A stretch of DNA of 64,000 nt from Chromobotia macracanthus (GCA_036877525.1 JAZGTH010000158.1:186001-250000), one strand, 5' to 3'; shown: positions 47,785 through 59,993, numbered from the stretch's first letter. The notes: a model not told the origin generated them from the letters alone. Program-made: numbers and translations.

Positions 47785-49359
47785 ACATCATTTAAGAATC
47801 ATTGACATACCGACACTGCCACAAAGCTGAAGCTTGGTATTTGATCAAAAATATTTATGGAAGGAACATTGTTATTTAAATACATAAAGTTATTAAGACA
47901 AAGGACATTAATTTAATTAGAAAGAAACAAAAATTAAGAAGAATATAAATTTGTACAGTGCCATCAAAAGTACTGTCCCAACATGGCTGCAACACACAGA
48001 TCAGAGACAATGCTGGCATCTCTTGCTCTTTCTTTTACTGTTTTTTCCTCTTTCTCTCCCTCCCTCCCTCCCTCCCTCCCTTCCAACGATTCTCCTACTA
48101 TCTCCCCTGAGTCAGTCTCGTCTTTGAGATGACTAGGCGGTGCTCCAGGCTTTTGAAGTCTTGCCATGTAAATTGGGGGAAGACCCACATTATTAAAGCA
48201 GACCTGACGACAGATATATCATTAATAAGAAAGACGACTGCTTTAAAAAGCAAAGCAGAACAGCCTTGATCCCAGTTCTAAACCCCCCCAGTGACTCTCT
48301 AAGAGTGAATAAAAACTACCAAACAACAAACGCCTCTTCTGGTTTCAATGTTACGTTCAGACATCTGAGAAGACATTGTTTTCCTTCTGCGGGTGTTGAT
48401 AGTAAATGTTATGTTTCATTAAAGATGACAGGATTATAATTAAGATGAATGTCCTAACGTGTTTTAAGGATTGGGGAACAGAGTTCATTATAGGTAGAGA
48501 GAAGGTTTTCTTTGGTAACGGGACAGGGTTTTATTTTCCATACTTGGAAAGATGATGATGGCGCCGTTCGTTAAAGTCGAATTACCAATGAAACTCTGGT
48601 GGGGGAGAAAATGCTATTTGTCGATATTGTAGGCATAATTCAATCTGAAAATTTGATGTAGTTAGTCGAGTGTAAAAGAAAACGTTTCCAAAGCACAGGA
48701 TTTATTCCACCAAAATGCTTTGATCATATCTGCATGAGGTGGTTTTTCACATCCGTTCATCTAGTGTGTGATATTGTATTTGAACACATCATTGATAGAG
48801 ACCATTTACACAGAAGGTTGCCGGGTGTTCCAGAAGGTGAGATGTCACTGGGAGTCATGTTGTGCAGTAGATTGGACACCAGCTCTCTCATCAGAAGGCT
48901 GTAGGCTCACTTCCCCTGGTTGAAAGCCTGACAAGTTCTGCTCTGTAGCCAGCTGTATAAATAACTGCCATGTGAGCCGTTCTCTATGGTAAGGTGTCCC
49001 GGATAAGAATAATCAGAGATGAATGTTTCCTGGACGGCAGAACCTGCTGAGAGACCATGTTTATGTAAAAAGCACCTCCCAACGAAAATCTCTCAAAAAA
49101 CAGACAAAAAGAAGTCTGAAGGAAGAGGTTTAAGAGACCTGGTAATTACGTTTGTTTTTAAACCCTTAAAGGTGGCTTACCTCTAATTTATAACTTTGGA
49201 GCTTGGATCAGTTTTGAGTTCTTTACATACAGAAGAAGCAAGTTAATGTCAGTCTTGACCATTGGAAAAAGGTGAAATCTGTTTACACATTCTCTCTTTC
49301 CCTCCTCTTTCTGTTTGTTTCTTTCCTTTTATAATTTTTTTCCTTTTTTATCTGTGTAG
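47785..49359 (+). other. srbd1 remnant last intron
   Basis: Contains a (CCCT)n tract at 48055-48084 and a possible tRNA-derived SINE relic near 48850-48960 (box B-like ggctcacttcc). Otherwise no recognised features. Confidence 0.5.
48055..48084. repeat. (CCCT)n simple repeat
   Basis: About seven ccct units. Confidence 0.9.
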
Positions 49360-49654
49360 ATTTTGAGCAGGCAGACTTCAAGCAAGAAATCATGTCTATG
49401 AGTGAGTGACCTGCGTGAGGAGATGGTACCAACAGGGCATGTAACAAACACTGCATTATTTGGAGCCTTTGTGGGCTTTGGAGTTGGACGTTCTGGCCTC
49501 ATCCCAAAGTGTTACATCACTGCTGATAAGGTTCGAGCTGACAGGAGGGAAGATAGCCTAGCTCTGGGTCCAGGTGAGCGGTGGAGGTGCTGGTCAGAGA
49601 AGTGGATCTTCAGCAAATCAAATCACTCTGGACCTTATTAGGGTTCTCAGATAA
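49360..49654 (+). pseudogene. srbd1: srbd1 exon K (S1 domain, natural stop), three frames
   Basis: Acceptor tctgtgtag, then FEQADFKQEIMSMSE and TGA at 49407. A tandem GTGA (49402-49409) has shifted the frame: dropping one unit leads to SDLREEMVPTGHVTN, ALFGAFVGFGVGRSGLIP and SLALGPGER, the S1 RNA-binding domain. A further shift near 49579 gives VEVLVREVDLQQ, and another near 49620 gives ITLDLIRVLR then TAA at 49652-49654, the family C-terminus. Three indels in one 295-bp exon. Confidence 0.92.
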
Positions 49655-50329
49655 GACCAGTTGATTACAGAATTAAACAGAAAACTTCCTGCAGTGAAGA
49701 TGGACCATTTGTAAACTCTGCTTTAAAGAATGTTTGTATTCATTTATTTGCTTATGCAAGATTTTTTCATCAAGCTGCTATATTTGGCTGTGTGGAATAT
49801 GATACAAAAATGTTTGAGTTCTAATGTTTTGAAATGTTGATCTATAGCAGATATCTCATAATCCCTAATGATATTGTTTTAATAGGTTTTAAAGTTTTAT
49901 ATCTTCTGTTCATATGCTGCTCCTCTGTTCTGTTTTACCTTTAACACTCAGTGAAGAAAATGTCTCATGAAAGATGGCATGATTATAATAGAAATTAACG
50001 TCTGAATGTTTTTTAAGAGTTGAGGAACACAGTCGTTACAGTGAATGAAGATGAAAGTTCTTTAATGGGTTATTGGGGTTCTGTATTTATATTAGAGAAG
50101 TTGATGGTGCCTGAGGTTGAAATAACATTGTTAATCTTGTAGAGATTGTTTTGTTAGAAAGGTGGTCTTTAGACTATCTTATGAGTCAGTTTAATCCACT
50201 GTTACCGTCATTTTCAAATCCCCCAGTACAGCATCATTTAGGTGCATGAGGTGGACGTGACTGAGGCACATGACTAACTTAATACTGTTGTTATGGAAAG
50301 CTACAATGCGATCTCAGATGTTACCCCAC

Positions 50330-50500
50330 CAAACTCAAGCCTGTTTGATTGACAGCCACCTATCAGACAGGGAGGAGGGGGTTGTAAAAACAGCTGCCAC
50401 ACTCCAATATGACTAGAGGCCATGGGGAAAAACTAAACCTAATTATCCATGGCTAGCCACGTGCTAATGAGCTACTTCAAAATTAATCCCATACTCCCTC
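50330..50500. promoter_or_regulatory. Candidate conserved regulatory element with PBX/MEIS and homeodomain motifs
   Basis: Contains an exact tgattgacag (50346-50355), the PBX-MEIS/PREP heterodimer decamer, then a homeodomain-type ctaattatcc near 50437 and an OTX/paired-type attaatccc near 50482. GC-richer than its flanks and with no splice-flanked frame. Its position 3' of srbd1 suggests six-gene regulation; this is inference. Confidence 0.3.
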
Positions 50501-51473
50501 ATCTCTATTATCTAATCTGTTTGTGTTTATATGACACAAATAAAAAATGGATAAATAAGAAACCTGATGTGCCCTGAGCACTTAATTTAAACCACAGGGA
50601 GAGAATTCCAAATGAGTGTATGATATTTACATTTAGGATGTTGCTTTGTATTATGAGGAAGTCTCATCAGAACTGAGCTGCAGTGGAAGGACATGAACTT
50701 GGTGTATAATGAATTGTTTTTGTGTTTCCATTGTTTTTCGTTCTGTTGTATTAAGTCAATAATCCTAATAAAATGGCACATTTTATAGTTTTTTACTATA
50801 AGTACAGAGTAGAACTTTTTCTAGCCTTGGAAATGTCCAATAATTCATAGCAGAGGCCTGTTGGCATTTTCTGGTGAAAGTGTTTTTGCTTTACAGATTA
50901 GCCTACATCTATTGATGTGAAATGTTGATGTCAGTGCACGATATGCATCTACCAAAGGCATGAATATAAATGTTATCAACAAAGTAGAGCACCCATATGC
51001 ACACACATGCTCTCTTTGAAGGACATTTTAATTTTAATGCCTCAAACCTCAAACAAGTTTGTTTTCCTCCTGTTTCAGGATGGAATGCATGGCATAGCCG
51101 TCAATATTCTGCACAATTATTTCCTAAAAATATTTTTGGGTAACCAACAACAGCACATGTCAAACCTGAGTTTATCTTTGATTTTATCTGGCAGTTCAAA
51201 TAGTTATGGTTCACAGTGTGTGTGTAGTTTCAACTATGATTTTTAATGAGACCAAAGGAGGAAAATGGAGGGAAATGGAGAATCCAGTTATAGATGGATC
51301 ATTTTTGTTTTTCCATATCAGTTGTGATTCATTTTTGAATATTCTAATTGTTTTAATGTCTGAGTAAACATCTTTTGTCTCACATTCCTCATGAATGTGT
51401 GTCAGTGGTCTTGCATGCAATATCTAGGTGGTAGAACAGGGGTCACAATTTTTTGGGGTTTCCTAATTTCTCT

Positions 51474-51976
51474 ATTTAACGAAAAATGTGGACACCCTTG
51501 TCTAATGAAACGTTTGGCTATTTCACTAATTCCACACACTGTAAAAAAAACTTAAATTTTAAGTTTAAATTTTTTTTAAGCTTAAATTTTTAAGTTTAAT
51601 CAGCTTGGCTATACAAGTAATTTCAACTTAATATTTTAAATCCTGACTGGTATAACTTAAATAAAAATAAAGAATAAGGTGAAATGACTTGTGCAACCAA
51701 ATTGATTAAACTTACACTTTTTTTACAGTGTAGTAATTCCAGTGAAATTCTAATGGCACATACAGTACAGACATTCTAGATTATTCTGTGTTTTGTGCAT
51801 GGGGCATTATGTTGAAATTGAAAAGATCTCCCTTATCTGTTGCAACAAGTTAAAAGCACACATTTCTTAATTATGTCATTATATGGCATAGCATGCTAAA
51901 TTTCCCTCAAAAAAATGAATGGAATTGCCAAACCTACTAATCAAAAGGGGGTATCCACATTTTTTGGCCATATAAT
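51474..51976. mobile_element. Tc1-like inverted-repeat element (non-autonomous)
   Basis: Left end aaaaatgtggacacccttg and right end gggtatccacattttttggc, then catata, are inverted copies of the atatggccaaaagtatgtgg-type terminus of fish Tc1-like elements. No transposase frame remains. It is interrupted by a second element at 51535-51733. Confidence 0.65.
51535..51733. mobile_element. hAT-type MITE nested in the Tc1-like element, perfect 8-bp target duplication
   Basis: The ends are cacactgtaaaaaaaa and ttttttacagtgtag, inverted copies of an acactgtaaaaaaa terminus. The element is flanked on both sides by taattcca (51527-51534 and 51734-51741), an exact 8-bp duplication as made by hAT transposases. 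The interior is AT-rich and non-coding. Confidence 0.85.
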
Positions 51977-54900
51977 GAGTTAACTAGCTGACAGAGTACT
52001 GCCTGACCTGAAAATGCTGCGTCAAAGAAAGGAGACATCAAAAAGGCATATTTGAAAGCCACTAGTAAAGGACCATCTTTCTGATCACCACAAACTCCTC
52101 CAAAATAAGAGTGTCCAGTCTTAACAACAAATGTAAGTCAACAAGGGCTACAGCCAATTATATGGAAACAATGGCACCACCTCCATTCAGAACCCATTGA
52201 GTTAATTGGTAGATCCAATACTGTTACCCTGAGCACTCCATACAAACCATTTAGGTGGCCTCGGTCCGCGCTGGGCTATCAAAAAGCTCTATTGATTTTA
52301 GATGCAGGTTCAAAGCCATGCATTTACTTATCTCATTTGTATCCTACATTGCTCTGCTGTTGTGATTGGCAGTGTAGAAGCCTCACTGAGAAAGGCTGAG
52401 GGGCCGGCTGGTCTACACTGGTGTCTTTGGGAGCATATGTTTGCTTGCTCTCATTTACAGCTGTGATCTCAATTGCCACAGATGGATCTCTCAACCCTTT
52501 GTCTGACTTCACAGACCCCACCAGCCCTTCCTGGATTTTATCAGAGAGTCGGATGTTCTACATTTAGATAAAGAACGTGTGTCTGCACATGTTGCTTTTT
52601 ATTTGTTAAAACATTTTTTTGATCTTCCTGCATTACATGGTTATTTATTATCTAAATTAAGAAAAGCATAGGGCTTAGACATAATTTTAACATCTGGTCC
52701 AACTATGCAATGTCTTTGGCACTGAGTAGATATGGAGCAGGAGTTAAGCTTCAGGCATTTGATGATGTGATGAATGGAGAAACCCAGGGCAATGTACAGA
52801 ACCATTGTACCCAAGGTCCAAAATTAACACCAAAGCGCCAAATCCAAGTAAAATTTGGCTTGGGCAATAAATAAAATGAATTTACATGCCAGTTGGTGAG
52901 TAACTTTATTAGGAACGGCAAAATAATGTATGGTTTAAATCAAATCATAAAAGCAATAATCTGAGGCTCGCTGACATAATTAAATGAGTTTCAAGACATA
53001 CAATGTATAAACAGTCTACTAAAGAAAACCTCTGTTGTGATTCAAGTATATTTTGCCATCACTGTATTAACAACTTAATTTGGTTGTCACTACCAGAATT
53101 TTTAATCAGTGAATTTGAGTGTATAATGCAGTAATTCCTGTACATAATTCAGTATAAGGTGCAACTAAGCATATAGAAAAGGACAGACTTGGCACAAACC
53201 CATAAAACACATGACAGAAACGCAGGTTGCAGAAATGAAATGGACAGTAAAAACAGGAAATACTGTTTCACATTTACATTGCACACTATGAGTATGGGTA
53301 TACATACAGCTATCTGGACCTGGAGGATTCTAGTCTGAATTTGCTTCAATATTTCAGAGTTTTGAATTCTGTTGCCAAATTTCCCATAGAATGAGAGCCA
53401 TTTAAAGGGACCTGTGTGTCAAAGAGAGTCGCACTGTACATAGTGGCTGTCCAGCCAAGAGCTGAAAACTTCTCTCCTGTTCAGTAAACCAAAGACACCT
53501 CCCACAACTTCCAGAATCAAAGACAACTTCCATATTTAAAGAGTGTTCCAGCTGCACCCACCACTGCACTCATCAAACGCAAGCAAATTATACCACTAAT
53601 ATGTACTGACATTGACTTCATAATTTAATTATTGAAAGCCCTGTTCAGTACACTTGTAAAACCTTCTTACAGGTTGGGTGGATTTCCCATGAAGCCAATA
53701 TTGCGGTGCCAGTGAAATCTAATTAGGCTACCATTCTGCTGAAGGAAAACACTGGAATTTTGTTGCAAAAGAACTCTGTGTTGCTTATGAGGAGTGAGTC
53801 TCTTTAGAGAGTTCACTATGGTCCCATTGTTAGTTTTTGCATGAGTTTCCATTACTCCATTGGGAGAAAAATGGTTTGTGCTTGTCTTGTTATGGAAATG
53901 AGAGTGAATGGCCATAAGCTTGTGGTGCTTTTCAATGGTAAAAGGTTTTAGTTTGTTCATAGTGTTTACAGTGAGCAGTAAATTAGTCACCAGATGGGGA
54001 AAGGACAGGATGAAGTGGAAGATTAAGGAATATACATTTGTACTGTATGTTTTGCCTCACCTGCCAATGGCAAGTAAATCAAGAAAATCTGCAAAAAAAT
54101 TGCATAGTTGTGGCAAATATTGCAGGTCAATATTTTAGGTCATTGTACCACTTGTAATACCATATGCTAGTTAGTCTCTTTATCTTTAGCAAACTTGTTG
54201 TCTTCAGTAGGTGGTTTATACAGTTCTTATATTTGAATCATGCTTACGGTACATCAGTGTGGGTCAAACTATCTCCTTACAGTTAATCCTTAATTCATAT
54301 ATTAATATTATTGCAATTTTTTTGTATTTGATAACAAAAAGTGTATTCACAGATATTCAAACTGCAATACAAAACACTTCCCTGTGCTTTGGTCACACAG
54401 CACATTTAAACACCCCCATTCTCTTATGCTCAGTTTCTACTCATCAGCTCTCTGAATGCCTACGGGCAGACGAATGGCTGTTTGCATTAGACTGCACCTT
54501 GTCAACAGAGCTTATAAAAGCTGTTGTCACCAAATGAGTGCGATATCAAAACCTCAACACAAGCATTAGATTAGCAGGCCCATGGGGAGCCCCTCTCTCC
54601 CTAGAGCCCCCCATCCTCCAACCCTACTGAAACTCATCTTGGTCCCTCTTTGGCGGCCATTAGACTAACTCTGTTACCCAGTCTGCGTATCCCCTGCAGC
54701 CCCTCAGCTCATCTCAACTAAGTGGATAATGTCTTTAGACTGATTATGAGAGTGAGGGATGCTATTGAGATGGGGCCCTGAAGCACTGAGCCCTTTGCAG
54801 GCCAAATATTTTTACAGTGGTCCAGGTGTTCCACTCCAAGCAGGGAGAGATGTATAAAAGTGGGTGGTGGCTCAATAAAATGATTGGTACAAATATGAGG

Positions 54901-55236
54901 AAAGACATTTCACTCTTTGATTCAATGATAAATTCAACAGCAGAATCTTCACTTAGCTATTATATTATTCTTAAAGGCTTCATTGACCCAGAAATGAAGA
55001 TTGTCTGTCATGTTGTATAAAACACTTTGTAGCAGAATTTTAAAGCTGCTTTTTCTGTACAACTGTGGCTGTCAAACTACAAAATAAAAAGTACTCCAAC
55101 AGTAGAGTACTATACTTTAAGTCATATTAAGTCAATATTATTCTTGCCCTCCACCTTTTATATCTTATTTAGTCTTCTGTAGATTCAAACCCAATGTGAT
55201 TTAAGTAGATGTAGATATTTTGAAGGTAACAATTCC

Positions 55237-55542
55237 TTAAAGGGATAGTTCACCCAAAAATGCAATGTTTATATCATATTATTTGTAATATATATAAATA
55301 TATAAATAAATAATTTATATTTATATATATTTACTCAATCTCACATCATTCCAAACCTGTGTGATTTATTTTCAAAAAGAATGATCAAAGAAATGTTTCT
55401 GTGGTTTTATGTCCATACAATGGAAATCAATGGGCATCACTGTTGTTTGGTTACCAAACCAAAATGTCATACCGGTTTGGAATAACATGAGAGTACGTAA
55501 ATGATGGAAGAATTTTCATTTTAGGGTGAACTATCCCTTTAA
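55237..55542. mobile_element. MITE, family 2, with TTAA ends
   Basis: Begins ttaaagggatagttcaccc and ends gggtgaactatccctttaa, a near-perfect inverted pair; inner parts are also partly palindromic (catcattccaaacctgtgtg against ccggtttggaataacatgag). About 306 bp. This gggatagttcaccc family is common in cyprinid DNA (established knowledge), which supports the host assignment. Confidence 0.85.
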
Positions 55543-56589
55543 GAGAAATGTATATACTGTGTACTACATACAGTTACTATATACTATAAACAAACTACTT
55601 TGGTGGATTTAACCCAAAGGTAGACTTAACAACTGCAATTCTTCCATCCAACACAAATCTGTTTTGTACCTCTTGTTTGTTGCAGGGGTCTTGCCCATCA
55701 TGTATATCCCACACACTCTCTTTCGTCACAGTCCAACAATTCTGTGAATTCCCCCTTTAGAAAAATACATGGACTCAGTAGACCTCTTCCTGTGTCATCA
55801 GTGTAGACCCCTAATTCAATGTGATTGACAGGTATGGATAGGAAGTTGTGTTTCCACTTGCCCTCACCTCACTGGTCCTCTGTAATGGGAAGCCTTTATC
55901 AGCGAGACTTTCTGCAGACCTTCTGACTTTCTCACGTCTCTCATTTTGTAAGACTACTTCATATCCACGGATCATATTCAGCCACAGGAAGGAAAAGGGA
56001 GTGCACACGGAGGAAATACCCTCAATTCGCATGAAAACATACAACACCATGGCCCAACATTGTACATACACTGTATGTGTATAAAGAAATGTATTTTTTA
56101 TTATGGTTACAATACATTTTTGTTACTCAATGTGTAACATCCCTTTTATATGATGTAGGTCTACATTGAATTGGCTAGCTGAGTTTTTTTAATCAGTAAA
56201 ACATGACAGCTTTTATCTCCTATTATTATACAATAGTTTCCGATTATTTGGCATTTTGACAGAGGCCTTTAGGAAATCAACAGATCATGTGTGTTATACA
56301 TGTTACCTGTTTATGGCTTAAAAGCATGTTTGCTTTGAACCTGTAACAAGTTGACAATAATGTAACAATTATTATTCAACACTGAAACTAATTCAACATA
56401 ACTGAAAACTTTATTATAACTTTATTTATCCCTGTCAGTCAACAATTCGCAGTTACATAAGATCCAGTTCTACACAAAGATAGCTGCGTCTTTAGTTAAT
56501 TTTATCCCTAAAAGTTTTCAATAAAGTTATTAGTAGGTAAGATATTTTAATAAACGTTACAACATCAGAATATTTTGGCAATGCATACG

Positions 56590-56868
56590 TGCATTAGTGA
56601 TACAAAGAGTCTGTTCATTTCAATGATCCTGGCGAACGTATTCGGTTCGCTATTCAGTCTGCGTTATTTCAGCAGCTCAATCACTCATTGAATTGTTTAT
56701 AGCGGTTTCTCAGTCCGTAAATCGAGATACTCGAAAACAACAGAGATGGATGAGCTGATATTTACCTACAAGCAGTTGATATCAAACCTGCAAAAGTATT
56801 CAGTCGTTTGCCAGCCACGAAGAGGAATTTAAACCGAATGGCAGCTTGTGAATGACCCTGTACTGCAG
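56590..56868 (+). other. CpG-richer block ending in a good splice donor; possible transcript first exon
   Basis: In very AT-rich DNA, 56630-56680 is rich in CpG (ggcgaacgtattcggttcgc). A 28-codon frame starts at 56746 (MDELIFTYKQLISN...) and stops at 56830, and a strong donor follows (TACTGCAG|gtaaat at 56868). It could be the first exon of a non-coding transcript, part of an unrecognised transposon, or chance. Confidence 0.25.
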
Positions 56869-57360
56869 GTAAATACATGCTTCAAAAATTCAGAGAATCA
56901 AACAATGATGTTACACAACAACACTTAAAGTACCAAAAAGCACAATGATATTGTCATGTTTAGAGTATGCACCATGGTAGTATTATGGTAGATATCAAAG
57001 TACCATACTATTACCATCAGATACCATATGGCTGTATATGGAATTGTTTTTTAAACCACTGGCAAGATACTGCAATTTAATTTTCTGTTGTACTTCTTTT
57101 AGAGGTTTTTGTTTTCTACATGTTTTAAGAATGTATTGTACGAAATATTGTATGAAACTACTGCAGACTATTTTTTATTATTTATAAAAAAATTAAGTAG
57201 CCTAAATGTAGCAAGTTTCATAGGGGTTTAAGTGTGTAGTGTTACTAGGTACCAATAAACTTCTCCAATATACTGTAATAAAATTACTGTAAATAATAGC
57301 TTAGCTTAGTTTCAATTTTCATTATGACATTATTTAGATTTTTCTCTTTTTTTTCCAGAT

Positions 57361-57450
57361 TGTTGCTATGCTGTTGCTAAGGTGTTCAGAGTGGCTGTTA
57401 GCTATGTGCATAGCTATGTTTTGCATGGGTGTTTTGTGTTGTTGCTAGGT
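57361..57450 (+). repeat. GTTGCTAGG-type degenerate repeat, copy 2
   Basis: Several diverged gttgctatg/gttgctaagg/gttgctagg units, similar to the minus-strand copy at 45764. Confidence 0.55.
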
Positions 57451-59992
57451 TTGTATTTACTGGTCAAAAGAGCTCATTTCTAAGTCTCCAATCCTTTGGT
57501 CCCTAGATGGTTGTAGGTCTGTACTTTTTCTTGTTTTATCCTGCAGCAGGCAAAAGCCAAAATATGCAATGTGAATGTAGCTAAGTTGATGTTTTAATTT
57601 TAATTAGAGCCAAGTGAAACTCTCATGCAAAGGATTGTGGGTTTGAGAGTGTCCCGGAGCAAGCGTGGAGAGTATCAAAAAAGCTTTCGCTTTATGCAGA
57701 TAAAAGGCATCAATCACTGTGAGGTGAAGGCAAGTTTGTGACATATTTCATAGCTTAGCAGCGTAAACGTATATGTGTCTGTGGCATTGTGTTATGACTT
57801 TAGTCCCTAACCATAAGTATGAACAACAATGCTGATGCTTGCCTTAGCAAGCACCATTAATAAAGTCCCCTGTAGCCTGTAGGCTTCATTGTGAGCAGCC
57901 GTAGTGACAAAACAGAATGTGTCCTGACGTGCCTCTAAGATGCTGATGTTGGCTGCCAGGAAATGAGACATGATGAGTAATTACCATTCATTTAAGATAT
58001 TTAACTTCTAAACAATGAGGAGTAATAATACCTTATTAATGTCAGGCTGGCTTGTCACATTATGACAGATTTACCGTTTAAACAATACCACTGGCGCTCG
58101 AGAACAGACCTGCCCTGAGACGAGCCGTCTGCTAATTTCAACTGTTACTGCATCACACCGCAAACTTCGTCACATGTTCAAAAAACCCTAGCGTTGCGCT
58201 GCTCTCAAATCACATGACTCTCAAAGTCATGATTGTTTGATTTTGATTTGTGGGTAGTTCTTTGACACCCATAATAAACTCAGATGAGATTTGCTCGGGC
58301 AAATATCAAAATGCATCTGGTTTGACGTGATGCTGTTTTCTTAACTTTTTAAAAAGCTTTTAGTTTAATTGAAAACTTTGTTTTTTTGTTGATTTATATC
58401 TGTTCTGAGCAATTTACTGGCAATAAAAACATTAAAAATTCTTATGTGGTTATGATGTGGGTGTGTTTGTGGGTAAGCGTAGCTGCCTGTTTCTGTGTTC
58501 ATTGGTTCAGGGAAGTAGGAAGGAAGGAGACAGTGTATTTAACTGCAGTGCTGCTTGGCCTCAAACACCTTTAAGACAGCTGATGAAAATCTATTTTTCC
58601 GGATGGCCAGCAATTCAGGAACAGGAGGAGACAAGTCTGTCATCAACAGCTTTCAATTATTTTCACATTTAGCTGTGCTACTGGCTTAGCAAAGCACTTA
58701 CTTAGTGCAAGTGTTGTTGTTCGCTGTTTCAAACGATGAGTAGATAAAAGGTGTCTGTGTTAAGCAGCACTTACAGTAAATGTGATTTAAATAGCTTTTT
58801 TAAAATGGATAGTTTTATGTTAACTGCTGTCTCAAAGAACCGTTCAGGTGTAATAGCAATTTTGGTTGGGATCAGATATATGTTAAATTTCAGGCCAAGG
58901 TGCTTATCCATTTGAAATTTTTAAATTATTTATTTAATTTGAAATACTGAAATATTCAGTAAGTTCTAACATGCTTTGAGTACAAATCTACTAGTTTGTA
59001 TTCTTGGTGTGCTTTTTATTCAGAAATGTGTGTCCCATGGTAAACACATCTAAGCAGGGGTTATTTAAAACAATGTTCTCATGTTTGCAGGGTTGTTGGC
59101 TAACATCCAGAAAGAAGCAGATTATAAATAATAATAGTTAGAATTAAAAATAGATTAGTGGTAAAAAAACACTTGCTGTATATTTACAGTATTATTGTAT
59201 TTATTTAAAAATTCATGATGACACCTTGATTTGATTTAGTTTTAATAAAAATAGGTTACGTTACTGTAAACATACAAAAATATTATGGTACTGGTTGCTT
59301 GTTGATAGTCCCCAAGTGTGCAGAAAATGGTGTTCCATATAACTTTAACACAAAATGTTAATGGAAAATGAAACTGGAGCATGAATTTACATTGGACTGA
59401 ATAACGCAAATCCAGAGAGGAGGAAGGGGAGGGGCTAAGTCCATGGCATTCCATTACTTTCCTCATAACAGATTAGTGGAGGTGTTAGAGCAGCTGTGTT
59501 TAGTTTGTTTGTGTCTGGCTTGGTGACAGAGATTCTTCTGTTTGCCTGTGTTCTGTGTCTGCGTTCTGGCTTGTTCCATCTACATGGCCAAGTAATGACA
59601 ACTTAAAAAACTCTGCCTAACATTAACCGTGTGTGATGCCCGTGCTCTCCAGCACTGAGGAGAGAGGCAAAATGTCAAGTCCAACAAGCAGTCAACAGAA
59701 CTCTAAGTGAGCCAGAGTTTTACCCCGAGCGCTTATAGCTGATTTTGTCTCGGGCCAAGCACAACACTGTAATGTATCTTAACTAGAATGCAACATAAAA
59801 GCATAAGTTGCAAACCAGCAGCCAGACTTGTTTGTGCCTTTTTAGAGGGGCCAATATTAAGACATCTCAACAGGGCATATAATCATATTGAGCACAACAA
59901 GGGGGTTCAGACCTGCCAAGGTCTGTGTTCTGTTAAGTTTAATACTTTAGACAGCACCAAATTTTATTTTTTTGCAGCACCAGTTCTTAAAA

Positions 59993-59993
<1 letters not shown>

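Larger units (their letters stand above)
13472..49654 (+). pseudogene. srbd1: srbd1 (S1 RNA-binding domain 1, Tex-like), dead copy (gene level)
   Basis: Eleven exons on the plus strand read in order through the second half of SRBD1: the segment ending WCVNVR, the YqgF/RNase H-like fold ([25 protein letters not shown]), the helical linker (AGASIYSMSPEA, HDVSQSLL), the helix-hairpin-helix region (KSFQQCAGFIRIN), the C-terminal helical part and the S1 domain ending ITLDLIRVLR and a natural stop. SRBD1 is the animal relative of bacterial Tex, a nucleic-acid-binding protein linked to transcription. Splice phases match between most exons, proving a formerly spliced gene and not a processed copy. 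Lesions: in-frame stops at 13993, 14023, 15472, 15475, 40849, 40870 and 40921; indels in exons at 39243, 41283, 47635 and 49360; lost donors after exons B, C and J; one exon missing (expected in 26281-39242); no 5' half. An intact copy elsewhere in the genome is likely (inference). Confidence 0.9.

Noticed and set aside
13472..49654. Processed (retroposed) srbd1 copy
   Set aside because: The exons are separated by introns with mostly canonical splice sites and matching phases, so this was a normal spliced gene.
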